Shown here piece by piece: positions 51,317 to 60,424 of a stretch of 64,000 bases of DNA. The stretch comes from Denitrobacterium detoxificans (GTDB lineage Bacteria > Actinomycetota > Coriobacteriia > Coriobacteriales > Eggerthellaceae), in the NCBI RefSeq assembly GCF_001643775.1, contig NZ_CP011402.1:1100001-1164000 (forward strand), read 5' to 3'. A program made the position numbers and the translations under genes. Position 1 is the stretch's first letter. Each line of letters opens with the position of its first letter. The notes below the pieces were generated by a model. It did no database searches and had not been told where the DNA came from. It saw only the letters and a program-made list of their open reading frames with translations.

Positions 51317-53128
51317 CTATAGCGTTTTCCGTTGGTATAGTCCGTTGTCGGCGAATCCTCGTTTGCGGTAATACTCGCGTGTTCCGATGGCGCTGATTAC
51401 GTTAATGCGATCGTAGCCTTCGGCTGCTGCGATGCGGCATGCTTCCTCGATGAGCTTCTTTCCCAAGCCCAGGTGCTGCGCCGTGCCGTCGTGCCCGCTA
51501 ATGTGCGCGGCGTTTCCGTATACGTGCACTTCCCTGATCATGGCTTCGTTTGGATGTGTGGGCAGGTCGTCGTTACGATACGTTTCAAATGCGCTTTCGC
51601 GGGGGAGTGAGAGGCGCAAAAAGCCTGCGATGCGTCCATCGGGGAGCGTCCATTGCAGGAAGCGCTCGCTCGTGGCGTTCGTTTCGTATCGGTATTCGTC
51701 TAGCATGAGCTTCTTCGGGTCGATATCGCTTCCCGCAATTTCTCGATAGCGAATCTCGCGGACTTCGGCATTTCGGTCTTGTAGCTCGTTTTCGACCATC
51801 TGCCGCAGGTTGGTTTTCTTGTTGCCCGCCATGATGTCGTTCGACGAGAAATCGCGGATCATGCGCGATATGCGCACGAAGGGCGGCGTGTTTACCACGT
51901 CCTGCGCCAGGACGTTTACAAGCGTCTTTTCGTCATATGGTTTCCAGGCGCCTTCTAGATAGAGTTGCTCTAACCTGGCTCCGGCAATGAGAGCGGTGGG
52001 GTAGAGCTTCACCTCGTCGGGTTGGTAGGGAGCGTCCGACACGAACGATCGATAGTCGTTGATGTCGCCTTCGGGCGTGGCCCCTACGAGGTTCACCATG
52101 AAGTGGGCGTGGATCTTGAATCCAAAGAGGCGTAGCAGGTCGAACGCGCGCGCAATCGACGAGGGCGTGAGGTTGCGATTGTTCGTTTTGAGTATGCCGG
52201 GCTGCAGGCTCTGCACGCCAATCTGCACTTTGGTGCACCCGTATGCGCGGAGCTTGCGCAACGAGTCTGTCGTAATGGCGTCGGGGCGCGTCTCTACTAC
52301 CAGGCCCACCACGCGGTGCTTGGCGGTTTCGTTGCGCACGTGCTCGCGTTCGAGCTCCTGGTAGGTTGCCGTTTGCCAGCTTGCGACGCTTTGCCAGTTG
52401 GCGCCTTTCTTGTATAGCTGCGTGGCGGCTTCGTTGAAGCTCGTCTGCCGTGCGTTGATGCTGGCTTGCGCCTCTTGCGTCTGGGCGGCAAGCTCGTCGT
52501 CATCCCGGGCGATTCCCGCGTTTTGGTAGGCGCTACGACGGCTTTCCCATGCCTCGATTTCGATAGCGTGCTCGTTGAGCGCCCTAAACGCTTCCTTGAT
52601 GAACCAGGTTTGGTATTCGCTTGGGTAGTCGGTAAACGTGCCTCCCAGCACGATGAGCTCTACCTTATCGGTGGCGTGGCCCATTTGCACGAGGGCCCGC
52701 AGGCGTGCACCTACCTGCAGATATGGGTCGAAATAGGCGCGTTCGGCGCGTTGGCATGCGGGTTCGGCATGCAGGTAGCTCTTCGGCATGCGAATGTCGT
52801 TGGGGCAGTAGATGCAATCGGAACCGCACGTCCAGGGCTTTGTGATCACCGTGATGGTTGCCACGCCCGAAGCGCTTCGGCGCGGCTTCATGCGCAGCGC
52901 GGCGAAGAGCGCCGTTTCCTCCTGCGGAGTAACATGCCAGGACTCCCAGAGCGCGGGCTGCGTGTTCTTTACGCCAAGGTAGTACGGGAGGATCTTCTTC
53001 TTTGCGTAGGTGCGTGATTGTTCGTGTGTGCGTGCGTTGAAGCTGCGCAGGAGGGCATCGAGTGGCTTTTGCTCCAGGCTTCCCGTTGTGCGCAGCAGGG
53101 CGAGTATTTCCGTAAAGAGTTCTTCCAT
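51317..53128 (-). CDS. Bacterial Elp3: tRNA U34 modification radical SAM/GNAT enzyme
   Basis: 603 residues, full length. An N-terminal tRNA-binding segment (about 1-90) precedes the radical SAM domain with CGSDCIYCPND (the CxxxCxxC cluster motif, shortened by numbering from Cys 101), GTFTDYPSEYQTWF, VGLVVETRPDAIT and VQIGVQSLQPG; the C-terminal ~150 residues form a GNAT acetyltransferase with GLGKKLIEEA for acetyl-CoA. Elp3 installs a carboxymethyl-type group on uridine 34. In eukaryotes it is part of Elongator; bacterial stand-alone forms are known but uncommon. ATG 53128 has a weak ribosome site. Confidence 0.9.
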   Translation of the reverse strand: MEELFTEILALLRTTGSLEQKPLDALLRSFNARTHEQSRTYAKKKILPYYLGVKNTQPALWESWHVTPQEETALFAALRMKPRRSASGVATITVITKPWTCGSDCIYCPNDIRMPKSYLHAEPACQRAERAYFDPYLQVGARLRALVQMGHATDKVELIVLGGTFTDYPSEYQTWFIKEAFRALNEHAIEIEAWESRRSAYQNAGIARDDDELAAQTQEAQASINARQTSFNEAATQLYKKGANWQSVASWQTATYQELEREHVRNETAKHRVVGLVVETRPDAITTDSLRKLRAYGCTKVQIGVQSLQPGILKTNNRNLTPSSIARAFDLLRLFGFKIHAHFMVNLVGATPEGDINDYRSFVSDAPYQPDEVKLYPTALIAGARLEQLYLEGAWKPYDEKTLVNVLAQDVVNTPPFVRISRMIRDFSSNDIMAGNKKTNLRQMVENELQDRNAEVREIRYREIAGSDIDPKKLMLDEYRYETNATSERFLQWTLPDGRIAGFLRLSLPRESAFETYRNDDLPTHPNEAMIREVHVYGNAAHISGHDGTAQHLGLGKKLIEEACRIAAAEGYDRINVISAIGTREYYRKRGFADNGLYQRKTL

Positions 53129-53191
53129 GCAACGAGTATATGCGCTAATGACGCTGGGGCGTCATGGCATGCCGCCAAACCAAAGAATGTA

Positions 53192-53220
53192 TTGACTTGT
53201 GCATGCACGCGTTCTATTCT
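53192..53220 (+). promoter_or_regulatory. Promoter of the ArsR-HMA-ATPase operon
   Basis: TTGACT (53192-53197) and TATTCT (53215-53220) with a 17-nt spacer, close to consensus. Confidence 0.75.
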
Positions 53221-53232
53221 GATGTCATAACG

Positions 53233-53250
53233 TATGAACAGATGTGCATA
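53233..53250. promoter_or_regulatory. ArsR/SmtB-type operator
   Basis: TATGAACA-GA-TGTGCATA, a 7 of 8 inverted repeat with a 2-nt centre, lies between the promoter and the ArsR gene. It resembles CadC/SmtB operators (TGAACA half-site). The encoded ArsR protein probably represses its own operon here. Confidence 0.65.
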
Positions 53251-53266
53251 TGTAGTAAGGATGAAC

Positions 53267-53596
53267 ATGGAAAACGATACCGTAAACGAATGCCCTCTGG
53301 CCGAAGGTGAAGTTCCCAGCGAGGAAATGCTCTACGACCTTGCGGACCTTTTCAAGGTTTTCGCCGACACCACGCGCATTCGCATTCTCTACGTCCTCAT
53401 GGAGCGTGAGCGTTGCGTTGCCGACATCGCCGAAGCGGTTGGCGTGTCGCAAAGCGCCGTTTCTCATCAGCTGCGCATTCTGAAGCAATCCCATCTGGTG
53501 CGTTTCCGCAAGGAAGGGAAGCAGATCATCTACGCGCTTTCCGATGACCATGTGTACACCATGTTGTCTCAGGGTATGTCTCATATTTGCGAATAG
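53267..53596 (+). CDS. ArsR/SmtB-family metal-responsive repressor
   Basis: 109 residues with the winged helix-turn-helix ADIAEAVGVSQSAVSHQLRILKQSHLVRFRKEGK. The segment ERCVAD holds a Cys at the alpha3 metal-site position, as in CadC/ArsR sensors, and CPLAEGEV near the N-terminus supplies another Cys; His residues near the C-terminus (DDHVYTM) could form an alpha5 site. ATG 53267 follows TAAGGA by 6 nt; in-frame starts at 53234 and 53261 are worse placed. First gene of the metal operon. Confidence 0.92.
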   Translation: MENDTVNECPLAEGEVPSEEMLYDLADLFKVFADTTRIRILYVLMERERCVADIAEAVGVSQSAVSHQLRILKQSHLVRFRKEGKQIIYALSDDHVYTMLSQGMSHICE

Positions 53597-53610
53597 CGAA
53601 AGGAATAAGC

Positions 53611-53829
53611 ATGCGTAAGGTAATTAAGCTCGACGGGGAACTTTGCTCGCATTGCGCGGGGAAGATCCAGAATCGCATCGAAAAGATCGACGGGGTGTCG
53701 AAGGCTAGCGTGAACGCCATGACCCTGAAGTTCACCCTCGATGCAGACGACGCCAAGTTTCAGGAGATTCTTGGTCAATCTGTCAAGATTTTCAATGATA
53801 TTGAGCCCGATTGCGAAGTGCTAGTCTAG
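53611..53829 (+). CDS. Heavy-metal-associated (HMA) domain protein
   Basis: 72 residues, one ferredoxin-like HMA domain with the metal-binding pair in GELCSHCAGKIQ. It probably carries metal to the adjacent ATPase, whose own N-terminus lacks an HMA domain. GAAAGGAA precedes ATG 53611; the ATPase gene starts 17 bp later. Confidence 0.9.
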   Translation: MRKVIKLDGELCSHCAGKIQNRIEKIDGVSKASVNAMTLKFTLDADDAKFQEILGQSVKIFNDIEPDCEVLV

Positions 53830-53845
53830 GCTCGGGATACTGTAC

Positions 53846-55765
53846 ATGGCAAAGAATCTGACCAAGAAACAAACGAAGCTTCTAAAGCGTATCATTGTTG
53901 CATTTTCCCTTTTCGTGGTGCTCGAGGTGCTATCCGTTGGGTTCCACGTGTTCGACGCTATGCCGTATGGGCTGTGGGTCCAGTTTGTTTTGTTCCTCGT
54001 GCCGTATCTCATTGCCGGCTACGACGTGCTTGCGGGGGCATGGCATGGCATCACTCATGGCCAGCCGCTCGACGAGAACTTGCTTATGGTCATCGCCACC
54101 ATTGGCGCCTTTGCGCTCGTCTTCTTTCCCGATGCGGAGCCTCACATGGCCGAGGGCGCGGCAGTCATGCTGTTCTTCCAGGTGGGCGAGTTGTTCGAAA
54201 GCTATGCCGTGGGCAAGACGCGTCGTTCCATCGCCGACATGATGGATATCGCCCCCGAATTCGCCAATCTAAAGAAAGATGGTCAGGTCGTTGAGGTTGA
54301 CCCTGATACCGTCGAGGTTGGATCGCTTATCGTAGTTAAGCCGGGCGAGCGCGTACCCTTGGATGGCGTTGTGGAAGAGGGTTCCTCGCAGCTGGATACC
54401 AGTGCGCTTACCGGTGAGAGCGTGCCGCGCGTAGTCCAGGCGGGATCTGCCGTCATTAGCGGCTGCGTGAACATGACGGGGCTCATCACCGTCCGCACCA
54501 CGAGCGTGTATGGCGAAAGCACCGTGCAGCGCATTCTGGAGCTGGTTGAAAATGCCAGCGAGAAGAAGGCACGCACCGAGAACTTCATCACGCGATTCGC
54601 CCGTTACTACACGCCTATCGTCGTTGGCCTTGCGGCCGTAATTGCGGTTGCCGGCCCGCTCCTCTTCGGCGAAAGCTGGAGCGCGAGCGTGCAGAGCGCC
54701 TTGGTCTTCCTGGTCGTGAGTTGTCCGTGTGCGCTTGTCATCAGCGTTCCCCTGTCGTTCTTTGGGGGTATTGGCGCAGCGTCGCGCAACGGCGTGCTCG
54801 TAAAGGGCTCTAGCTACCTCGAGGCGCTTGGAGATGTGGGCATCGTCGCGTTCGACAAGACGGGTACGCTTACCAATGGCACGTTTGGCGTGGTTGCTGT
54901 GCATACGCCCGAGGGCGTCGACCCGGAATACGTTCTTTCGTATGCCGCGCATGCCGAAGCCAACTCGAATCATCCCATTGCCATTTCGCTGCGCGAGAGC
55001 TATGCAGGCGTGGTGGATGAGAGCTGCATCGAGCATGTGGAAGAACATGGTGGCAAGGGTGTCTATGCGCTCGTTTCCGCTCATAAGGTGCTCGTGGGCA
55101 ATGATCGCCTTATGGACGAGGCGCGCATCGAGTACCCGAATTGCGAGCTCGTTGGCACGATTCTCCACGTGGCCATCGACGGCGAATACGTGGGTCACAT
55201 CGTTATCGCTGACGTCGTGAAGGAAGATGCGAAGGACGCCATCGCGGCGTTGCATGCCTCGGGTGCGAAGCGCACCGTCATGCTCACGGGCGATCGCGAG
55301 GAGGTTGCGGCCGCCGTTGCCGATGAGCTTGGCGTTGCCGAATATCGTGCGCAGCTGCTTCCGCAAGACAAGGTGTCCATTATCGAAGAGCTTCTTGCGC
55401 AGGTCGAGGGCAAGGACAAGGTTGCCTTCGTGGGCGATGGCGTGAACGATGCCCCCGTTCTCATGCGTGCCGATATCGGCATCGCAATGGGCGCCATGGG
55501 CAGTGATGCTGCTATCGAGGCAGCCGACATCGTGCTCATGGACGACCGCCCTGCGAAGATCGCCTATGCCATACGCGTTGCGCGTAAGACGATGGGCATC
55601 GTTCGTCAGAATATCGTGTTCGCCATTGGCGTGAAGGTCCTCATCATGATTCTCGCGCTGCCGTTTATTGGCATTGCTAATATGTGGCTTGCCGTGTTTG
55701 GCGATGTGGGCGTAAGCGTGCTCGCCATCCTCAACGCCATGAGGACGCTGCGCATGAAGCAGTAG
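53846..55765 (+). CDS. cadA: P1B-type heavy-metal ATPase (Zn/Cd/Pb efflux)
   Basis: 639 residues. Core motifs: TGES in the actuator domain (ALTGESVPR), the metal-site SCPCALVIS in helix 6, the phosphorylation site FDKTGTLTNG, SNHPIA in the nucleotide domain, and VGDGVNDAPVL. CPC with upstream HMA and ArsR genes fits ZntA/CadA-type export of divalent soft metals; copper types are less likely. ATG 53846. A strong terminator follows. Confidence 0.92.
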   Translation: MAKNLTKKQTKLLKRIIVAFSLFVVLEVLSVGFHVFDAMPYGLWVQFVLFLVPYLIAGYDVLAGAWHGITHGQPLDENLLMVIATIGAFALVFFPDAEPHMAEGAAVMLFFQVGELFESYAVGKTRRSIADMMDIAPEFANLKKDGQVVEVDPDTVEVGSLIVVKPGERVPLDGVVEEGSSQLDTSALTGESVPRVVQAGSAVISGCVNMTGLITVRTTSVYGESTVQRILELVENASEKKARTENFITRFARYYTPIVVGLAAVIAVAGPLLFGESWSASVQSALVFLVVSCPCALVISVPLSFFGGIGAASRNGVLVKGSSYLEALGDVGIVAFDKTGTLTNGTFGVVAVHTPEGVDPEYVLSYAAHAEANSNHPIAISLRESYAGVVDESCIEHVEEHGGKGVYALVSAHKVLVGNDRLMDEARIEYPNCELVGTILHVAIDGEYVGHIVIADVVKEDAKDAIAALHASGAKRTVMLTGDREEVAAAVADELGVAEYRAQLLPQDKVSIIEELLAQVEGKDKVAFVGDGVNDAPVLMRADIGIAMGAMGSDAAIEAADIVLMDDRPAKIAYAIRVARKTMGIVRQNIVFAIGVKVLIMILALPFIGIANMWLAVFGDVGVSVLAILNAMRTLRMKQ

Positions 55766-55786
55766 CGCAGCTGCTTTTCGCACGTG

Positions 55787-55827
55787 AAACGCGGGGTGTG
55801 CATTTGCATGCCCCGCGTTTTGTTTTT
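55787..55827 (+). terminator. Terminator after the metal ATPase
   Basis: AAACGCGGGG pairs with CCCCGCGTTT across a loop with internal pairing, then TTGTTTTT. Confidence 0.85.
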
Positions 55828-55904
55828 CGGTCTGCATAAGGTCACATATTGGTGTCAATCAGCGGCCATGCTGCGAGCGCATCTTCTTTCCCACTAGTAT
55901 CTTG

Positions 55905-57788
55905 ATGCCAATCGGTCTCAACGAAAGCGTTTGTGTGCGTTCCCTTAAGTATCTAAAGCCCTATCTTGGCATTGCCGTCCTCATCGTCGTCCTTCTGGGC
56001 GTCCAGGCGGCGTGCGACCTTGCCATTCCAAACTTCACGTCGCTCATTGTCGACGTGGGCATTCAGCAATCAGGCATCGAGGCGTCGTCTCCCCAAGAGG
56101 CGGCCGAGCTGCTTGCGGAATACCAGGCGCAAGGCGTCGATACGCTTGCCATGCAGCAGGGTTACATCATTCGCATTGGCCTCCAGATGCTCGGCGTTAC
56201 CCTCTTGGGCATTGCCGCTGCCGTGGGCATTTCCTTCCTGGCTGGTCGGGCTTCCGCTTCGGTGGGGCGCGATTTGCGCGAGCGTCTTTTTGCTAAAGTC
56301 GTTGGCTTTTCCAACGCCGAGGTGCAGTCGTTTTCCGTGGCTTCGCTCATTACGCGTGCCACAAACGATATCCAGCGCATTCAAATGGTTAGCTACATGT
56401 TGCTCCGTGTCGTTATCTACGCTCCCATCTTGGCCGTGGGCGGCATCGTGATGGTGTTGCAGACGAATGCCTCTATGACGTGGATTATCGGGTTGGGCGT
56501 GCTCGTGGTCGTTGTGGTTATCGGCGTGCTCATGGTGGCTACGATGCCGCGTTTCCGTCGCATGCAGAAACTCATCGACAAGGTGAATCTCATTTCCCGC
56601 GAAATGCTCACGGGCATTCCCGTCATTCGCGCCTTCAATCGTCAAGGCCGCGAGGAGGAACGCTTCTCCCAGGCAAGCGGAGACTTGCGTGATACGCAGC
56701 TGTTCGTCAACCGTGCGATGTCGTTCATGCGACCGGGGATGATGCTCGTCATGAATGCCATGGCCGTGCTTATCGTGTGGGTCGGCGCGGGTGCCATCGA
56801 CGTGGGCAATATGCAAACGGGCGACGTCATGGCTTTCGTCACGTATTCTATGGCCATCGTCTCGAGCTTCATGATGCTTTCGATGCTTGCCATTCTCCTG
56901 CCGCGCGCCGAGGTGTCTGCCAAGCGCATCGACGAGGTGCTCGAAGCGGACATCGCGATTTCCGATCCCGGACGACCGCGTGATGACGAGCGCTCTTTGC
57001 AGCCTGGTGCCGAAATTGAGTTTCGTGACGTTACGTTCGCCTACGATGGCAGCGACGAGCCCGTGCTCTCTCATGTGAGCTTTAAGGTTCCCGCGAGCGG
57101 CTACGTGGCGCTTGTTGGTCCGACGGGGTCGGGCAAATCGACGGTCTTCAAGCTCCTCATGCGAGATTGCGATCCCCAATCCGGGTCCATTCTTGTGGAT
57201 GGGGTAGAGGCGCAATCGCTTTCGCTTGCTGCGCTGCGCGGTACGTTTGGCTACGTTCCGCAAACGTCGTTCCTGTTCAGCGGCTCTATCGCGTCCAATA
57301 TCTCGTATGGGTTGGACGATGTGGACGAAGCGGCTAATCGTTGGGCTGCCTCCATTGCCCAGGCTGATTCATTTGTTCAGTCGTTACCCGAAGGGTATGA
57401 TTCCGACGTTTCCCAGGGTGGCACGAACCTTTCGGGTGGCCAACGCCAACGTTTGGCCATTGCGCGCGCCCTTGCGGTCAAGCCGCGTTGCTTCCTTTTC
57501 GACGACAGCATGAGCGCTCTCGATTACGCAACCGAGCTCGAGCTTCGACGGGCGCTTCAGCGCGAAATGGGATTGGCCACGCGCATCGTGGTCTCTTCCC
57601 GCGTTGCCACCGTTTCCGATGCTGACTGCATCGTCGTGTTCGACGAAGGAAAGGTTGTGGGGCTGGGAACGCATGACGAGCTTCTTGCTTCCTGCGCTAC
57701 GTATGCCGACATCGCCCGTTCTCAGCTTGCGCCGCAGGACGAGGAGGCTACTGTGCCTGCATCCTCTTCCCTGGAAGGGGGTGAGTAG
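55905..57788 (+). CDS. ABC exporter subunit with degenerate ATP site
   Basis: 627 residues, fused membrane and ATPase domains. Six helices precede the NBD. Walker A is VGPTGSGKST, signature NLSGGQRQRL, Walker B CFLFDDSMSALD. The usual catalytic Glu after Walker B is Asp, typical of the inactive half of heterodimeric exporters, while the LSGGQ is canonical. It is followed after one base by its partner. ATG 55905 (a TTG at 55902 overlaps); no strong ribosome site. Substrate unknown, drug or lipid export likely. Confidence 0.9.
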   Translation: MPIGLNESVCVRSLKYLKPYLGIAVLIVVLLGVQAACDLAIPNFTSLIVDVGIQQSGIEASSPQEAAELLAEYQAQGVDTLAMQQGYIIRIGLQMLGVTLLGIAAAVGISFLAGRASASVGRDLRERLFAKVVGFSNAEVQSFSVASLITRATNDIQRIQMVSYMLLRVVIYAPILAVGGIVMVLQTNASMTWIIGLGVLVVVVVIGVLMVATMPRFRRMQKLIDKVNLISREMLTGIPVIRAFNRQGREEERFSQASGDLRDTQLFVNRAMSFMRPGMMLVMNAMAVLIVWVGAGAIDVGNMQTGDVMAFVTYSMAIVSSFMMLSMLAILLPRAEVSAKRIDEVLEADIAISDPGRPRDDERSLQPGAEIEFRDVTFAYDGSDEPVLSHVSFKVPASGYVALVGPTGSGKSTVFKLLMRDCDPQSGSILVDGVEAQSLSLAALRGTFGYVPQTSFLFSGSIASNISYGLDDVDEAANRWAASIAQADSFVQSLPEGYDSDVSQGGTNLSGGQRQRLAIARALAVKPRCFLFDDSMSALDYATELELRRALQREMGLATRIVVSSRVATVSDADCIVVFDEGKVVGLGTHDELLASCATYADIARSQLAPQDEEATVPASSSLEGGE

Positions 57789-57789
57789 C

Positions 57790-59637
57790 ATGGCCTCTCG
57801 CGGTGAAGACTTGAAGCGTAGCGCCGAACGTCGACGCATGCCGCGCGGCCCGCGTGGCATGAACGTCGAGAAGCCTCGTAACGCTCGCGTGGCTTTCTCT
57901 CACGTTCTTGGATTGCTTGCTCCCTATAAGGTGCGCCTTGCGTTTGTGTTCGTTGCTGCCATTGCCTCGACGGCGTTTGCCGTGGCGGGCCCCAAGGTGC
58001 TTTCCCAGGCCACCACATTGCTCTACGAGGGTTCAGTTGCGCGCGTTGCCGGAACGGGTTCGATCGACTTCGCGGGCATAGCCGCAGTGCTCTTGGCGGC
58101 CCTCGCGCTCTATCTCTTTTCTGCGTTCGCCTCGTTCCTGCAGGGCTGGATCATGTCCTACGTAACGCAGGATGCGTGCTTCCGCCTGCGTGAGCGCATC
58201 AGCGAAAAGATTAATCGCATACCCATGGGCTATTTCGAAAGCGCCTCCACGGGCGATGTGCTTTCGCGCATTACCAACGACGTCGATACGCTTGCTCAGA
58301 GCCTCAATTCCAGTCTAACGACGCTCGTCACGTCAGTGGTCACCATCGTGGGCGTGGTTGGCGTCATGCTCTGGATCTCGCCCCTTATGGCCCTGGCGGT
58401 CTTTCTTACCCTGCCCGTATCGGCCCTGCTCCTTGGCGTGGTCATGAAGCGTGGGCAAAAGTACTTCCGCCAGCAGCAGAACGCTCTTGGCGAGATAAAC
58501 GGCCTGTTAGAAGAAACATTCTCGGGGCACGAGGTTGTGAAGGCCTTCGGGCGCGAGCGCATGGTCGGGGCTTCGTTTGCCGCCGCGAACGAGCGGCTGT
58601 ACGAGGCGGGCTGGAAATCGCGCTTCGTGAGTGGTCTCATGATGCCCGTAATGAGCGTCGTTACCAACCTGGGATATATCGTCGTCGCCGTATTGGGCGC
58701 GTATTTGGTCGTTGCCTCCGCCATTGCCGTGGGCGATATCCAGGCATTTATTGTGTACGTGAAGGACTTCACGCAGCCCGTTCAGCAGATTACCCAGGTC
58801 GCCAACGAATTGCAGTCCATGGCTGCGGCTGCGGAGCGCATATTCGAGTTTCTGGATGCAGACGAGGAAGTCGAATCGGGCTCCGTGGAGCTTTCGCGGG
58901 TTGCGGGCGACGTCGTCTTCGATCACGTGCGCTTCGGGTACGACGAAAGCGTGCCCGTGATTCGCGATTTCTCCGCGCACGTGCGGGCGGGGCAGACCGT
59001 TGCCTTGGTTGGCGCCACGGGGGCGGGGAAGACCACGCTCGTGAAATTGCTGATGCGCTTCTATGACGTGAATGAGGGGTCCATTTCCATCGATGGCACG
59101 CCCATCACCTCTATCGATCGGGGCAGCCTGCGTGCGCACATCGCTATGGTGCTGCAGGAGACGTGGCTGTTCAATGGCACGATTCGCGAGAATATTCGCT
59201 ACGGAAATCTAACGGCTACCGACGAAGAGGTCGAGCAGGCGGCGAAAGCGGCCTATGCTCATCATTTCATCATGTCGCAGCCGGGTGGCTATGACATGGT
59301 AATCACCGAAGACGCTTCTAATATCAGTGCGGGGCAGCGCCAGCTCATTACCATTGCGCGGGCCATACTCGCGAATCGTTCGATGCTCATTCTGGACGAG
59401 GCAACCAGTTCGGTGGATACGCGCACGGAGGGCCAGATTCAGCTCGCCATGGAAAACCTCATGCACGGACGCACGAGCTTTGTCATCGCGCATAGGCTTT
59501 CCACCATCCGCGATGCCGATCTCATCCTGTGCATCGACAAGGGCGACATTGTGGAACAGGGCTCTCACGAGGAGCTTTTGCGTCTCGATGGCTACTATGC
59601 GCGGCTTTACAACGCTCAGTTCGCGAATATGGCGTAG
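57790..59637 (+). CDS. ABC exporter subunit with active ATP site
   Basis: 615 residues, fused six-helix membrane domain and NBD. Walker A VGATGAGKTT, Walker B SMLILDEATSSVD with the catalytic Glu present, but a changed signature NISAGQRQL. Combined with the upstream subunit, the working ATP site uses this Walker A/B and the partner's LSGGQ. ATG 57790 sits one base after the partner's stop, with GGAAGGGGG upstream. An in-frame start at 57604 lies inside the partner gene and is rejected. Confidence 0.92.
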   Translation: MASRGEDLKRSAERRRMPRGPRGMNVEKPRNARVAFSHVLGLLAPYKVRLAFVFVAAIASTAFAVAGPKVLSQATTLLYEGSVARVAGTGSIDFAGIAAVLLAALALYLFSAFASFLQGWIMSYVTQDACFRLRERISEKINRIPMGYFESASTGDVLSRITNDVDTLAQSLNSSLTTLVTSVVTIVGVVGVMLWISPLMALAVFLTLPVSALLLGVVMKRGQKYFRQQQNALGEINGLLEETFSGHEVVKAFGRERMVGASFAAANERLYEAGWKSRFVSGLMMPVMSVVTNLGYIVVAVLGAYLVVASAIAVGDIQAFIVYVKDFTQPVQQITQVANELQSMAAAAERIFEFLDADEEVESGSVELSRVAGDVVFDHVRFGYDESVPVIRDFSAHVRAGQTVALVGATGAGKTTLVKLLMRFYDVNEGSISIDGTPITSIDRGSLRAHIAMVLQETWLFNGTIRENIRYGNLTATDEEVEQAAKAAYAHHFIMSQPGGYDMVITEDASNISAGQRQLITIARAILANRSMLILDEATSSVDTRTEGQIQLAMENLMHGRTSFVIAHRLSTIRDADLILCIDKGDIVEQGSHEELLRLDGYYARLYNAQFANMA

Positions 59638-59644
59638 GTCTGCC

Positions 59645-59672
59645 TTGCGCCGTATTCCGCGAACGCTATAAT
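59645..59672 (+). promoter_or_regulatory. Promoter upstream of HAD gene
   Basis: TTGCGC (59645-59650) and a perfect TATAAT (59667-59672) with a 16-nt spacer. Confidence 0.6.
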
Positions 59673-59713
59673 ACTTCATTCGAGTATTAAACGACTATCG
59701 TGGAAGTTGGAGC

Positions 59714-60412
59714 ATGGAAGACACGGCAACGGTTTCGCCTACGCCAGTTGAGCTGGTGCTTTATGATTTCGACGGAACCTGCATCCGCGGTAATTCCCCG
59801 GTGCTCCTGGTGCGCTACTTGTTGCTCCGCCGCAAGCTCAACTTCTTCAGGGCGTTGGGCATTGGTCTGTGGGCCGTTGCGTACAAGCTGCGCCTGCCGC
59901 AGAACGAGAGCTGGGTGCGCTCTCAGGTCTTCACGGCGTTCGTGGGCCAAAAGGCCAGTGAGGTCGATGACTACCTCATGAGCTTTTACGACGAAGTGAT
60001 TGCCGAGCGCGTACGCGAAAGCGCTATAGCCAGTATGGAGGAGCATCACGCAGCGGGTCGCGTTGTCGTCATCGTTTCAGCCACGTGGGAAGCCATCGTA
60101 CGTCGTGCCATGGATTTTCTGCCCATCGACCATGCTGTCTGTACGTGCATGGAAATCGACGATGCCCAGTGCTACACCCGTATTGTGAAGGGTTTGCCTG
60201 TTGAAGGTGCCGAAAAGGTGTCAGCCTTGCGGCGATATGCCGATGATGCTTTTGGAAAGGGTACTTGGATGGTATCGTATGCCTATGGCGATCATCATTC
60301 CGATGTTCCTATGCTCGAAATGGCGCAGCATCCTGTAGCGGTGACACCAGATTCCACGCTCACCCGGGAGGCTCGCCGCAACGAGTGGCAGATTGCCCAC
60401 TGGCAAGACTAA
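59714..60412 (+). CDS. HAD-IB family phosphatase
   Basis: 232 residues. The nucleophile motif is LYDFDGTCIRGNS (DxDGT), motif II VVIVSAT (Ser/Thr), and the acidic motif near SYAYGDHHSDVPML. This set and the length match the phosphoserine-phosphatase-like HAD-IB group. ATG 59714 follows GGAAGTTGGAG. It overlaps the ribosome site of the next gene, so they are co-translated. Substrate unknown. Confidence 0.9.
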   Translation: MEDTATVSPTPVELVLYDFDGTCIRGNSPVLLVRYLLLRRKLNFFRALGIGLWAVAYKLRLPQNESWVRSQVFTAFVGQKASEVDDYLMSFYDEVIAERVRESAIASMEEHHAAGRVVVIVSATWEAIVRRAMDFLPIDHAVCTCMEIDDAQCYTRIVKGLPVEGAEKVSALRRYADDAFGKGTWMVSYAYGDHHSDVPMLEMAQHPVAVTPDSTLTREARRNEWQIAHWQD

Positions 60413-60424
60413 GGAGATGGTGGT

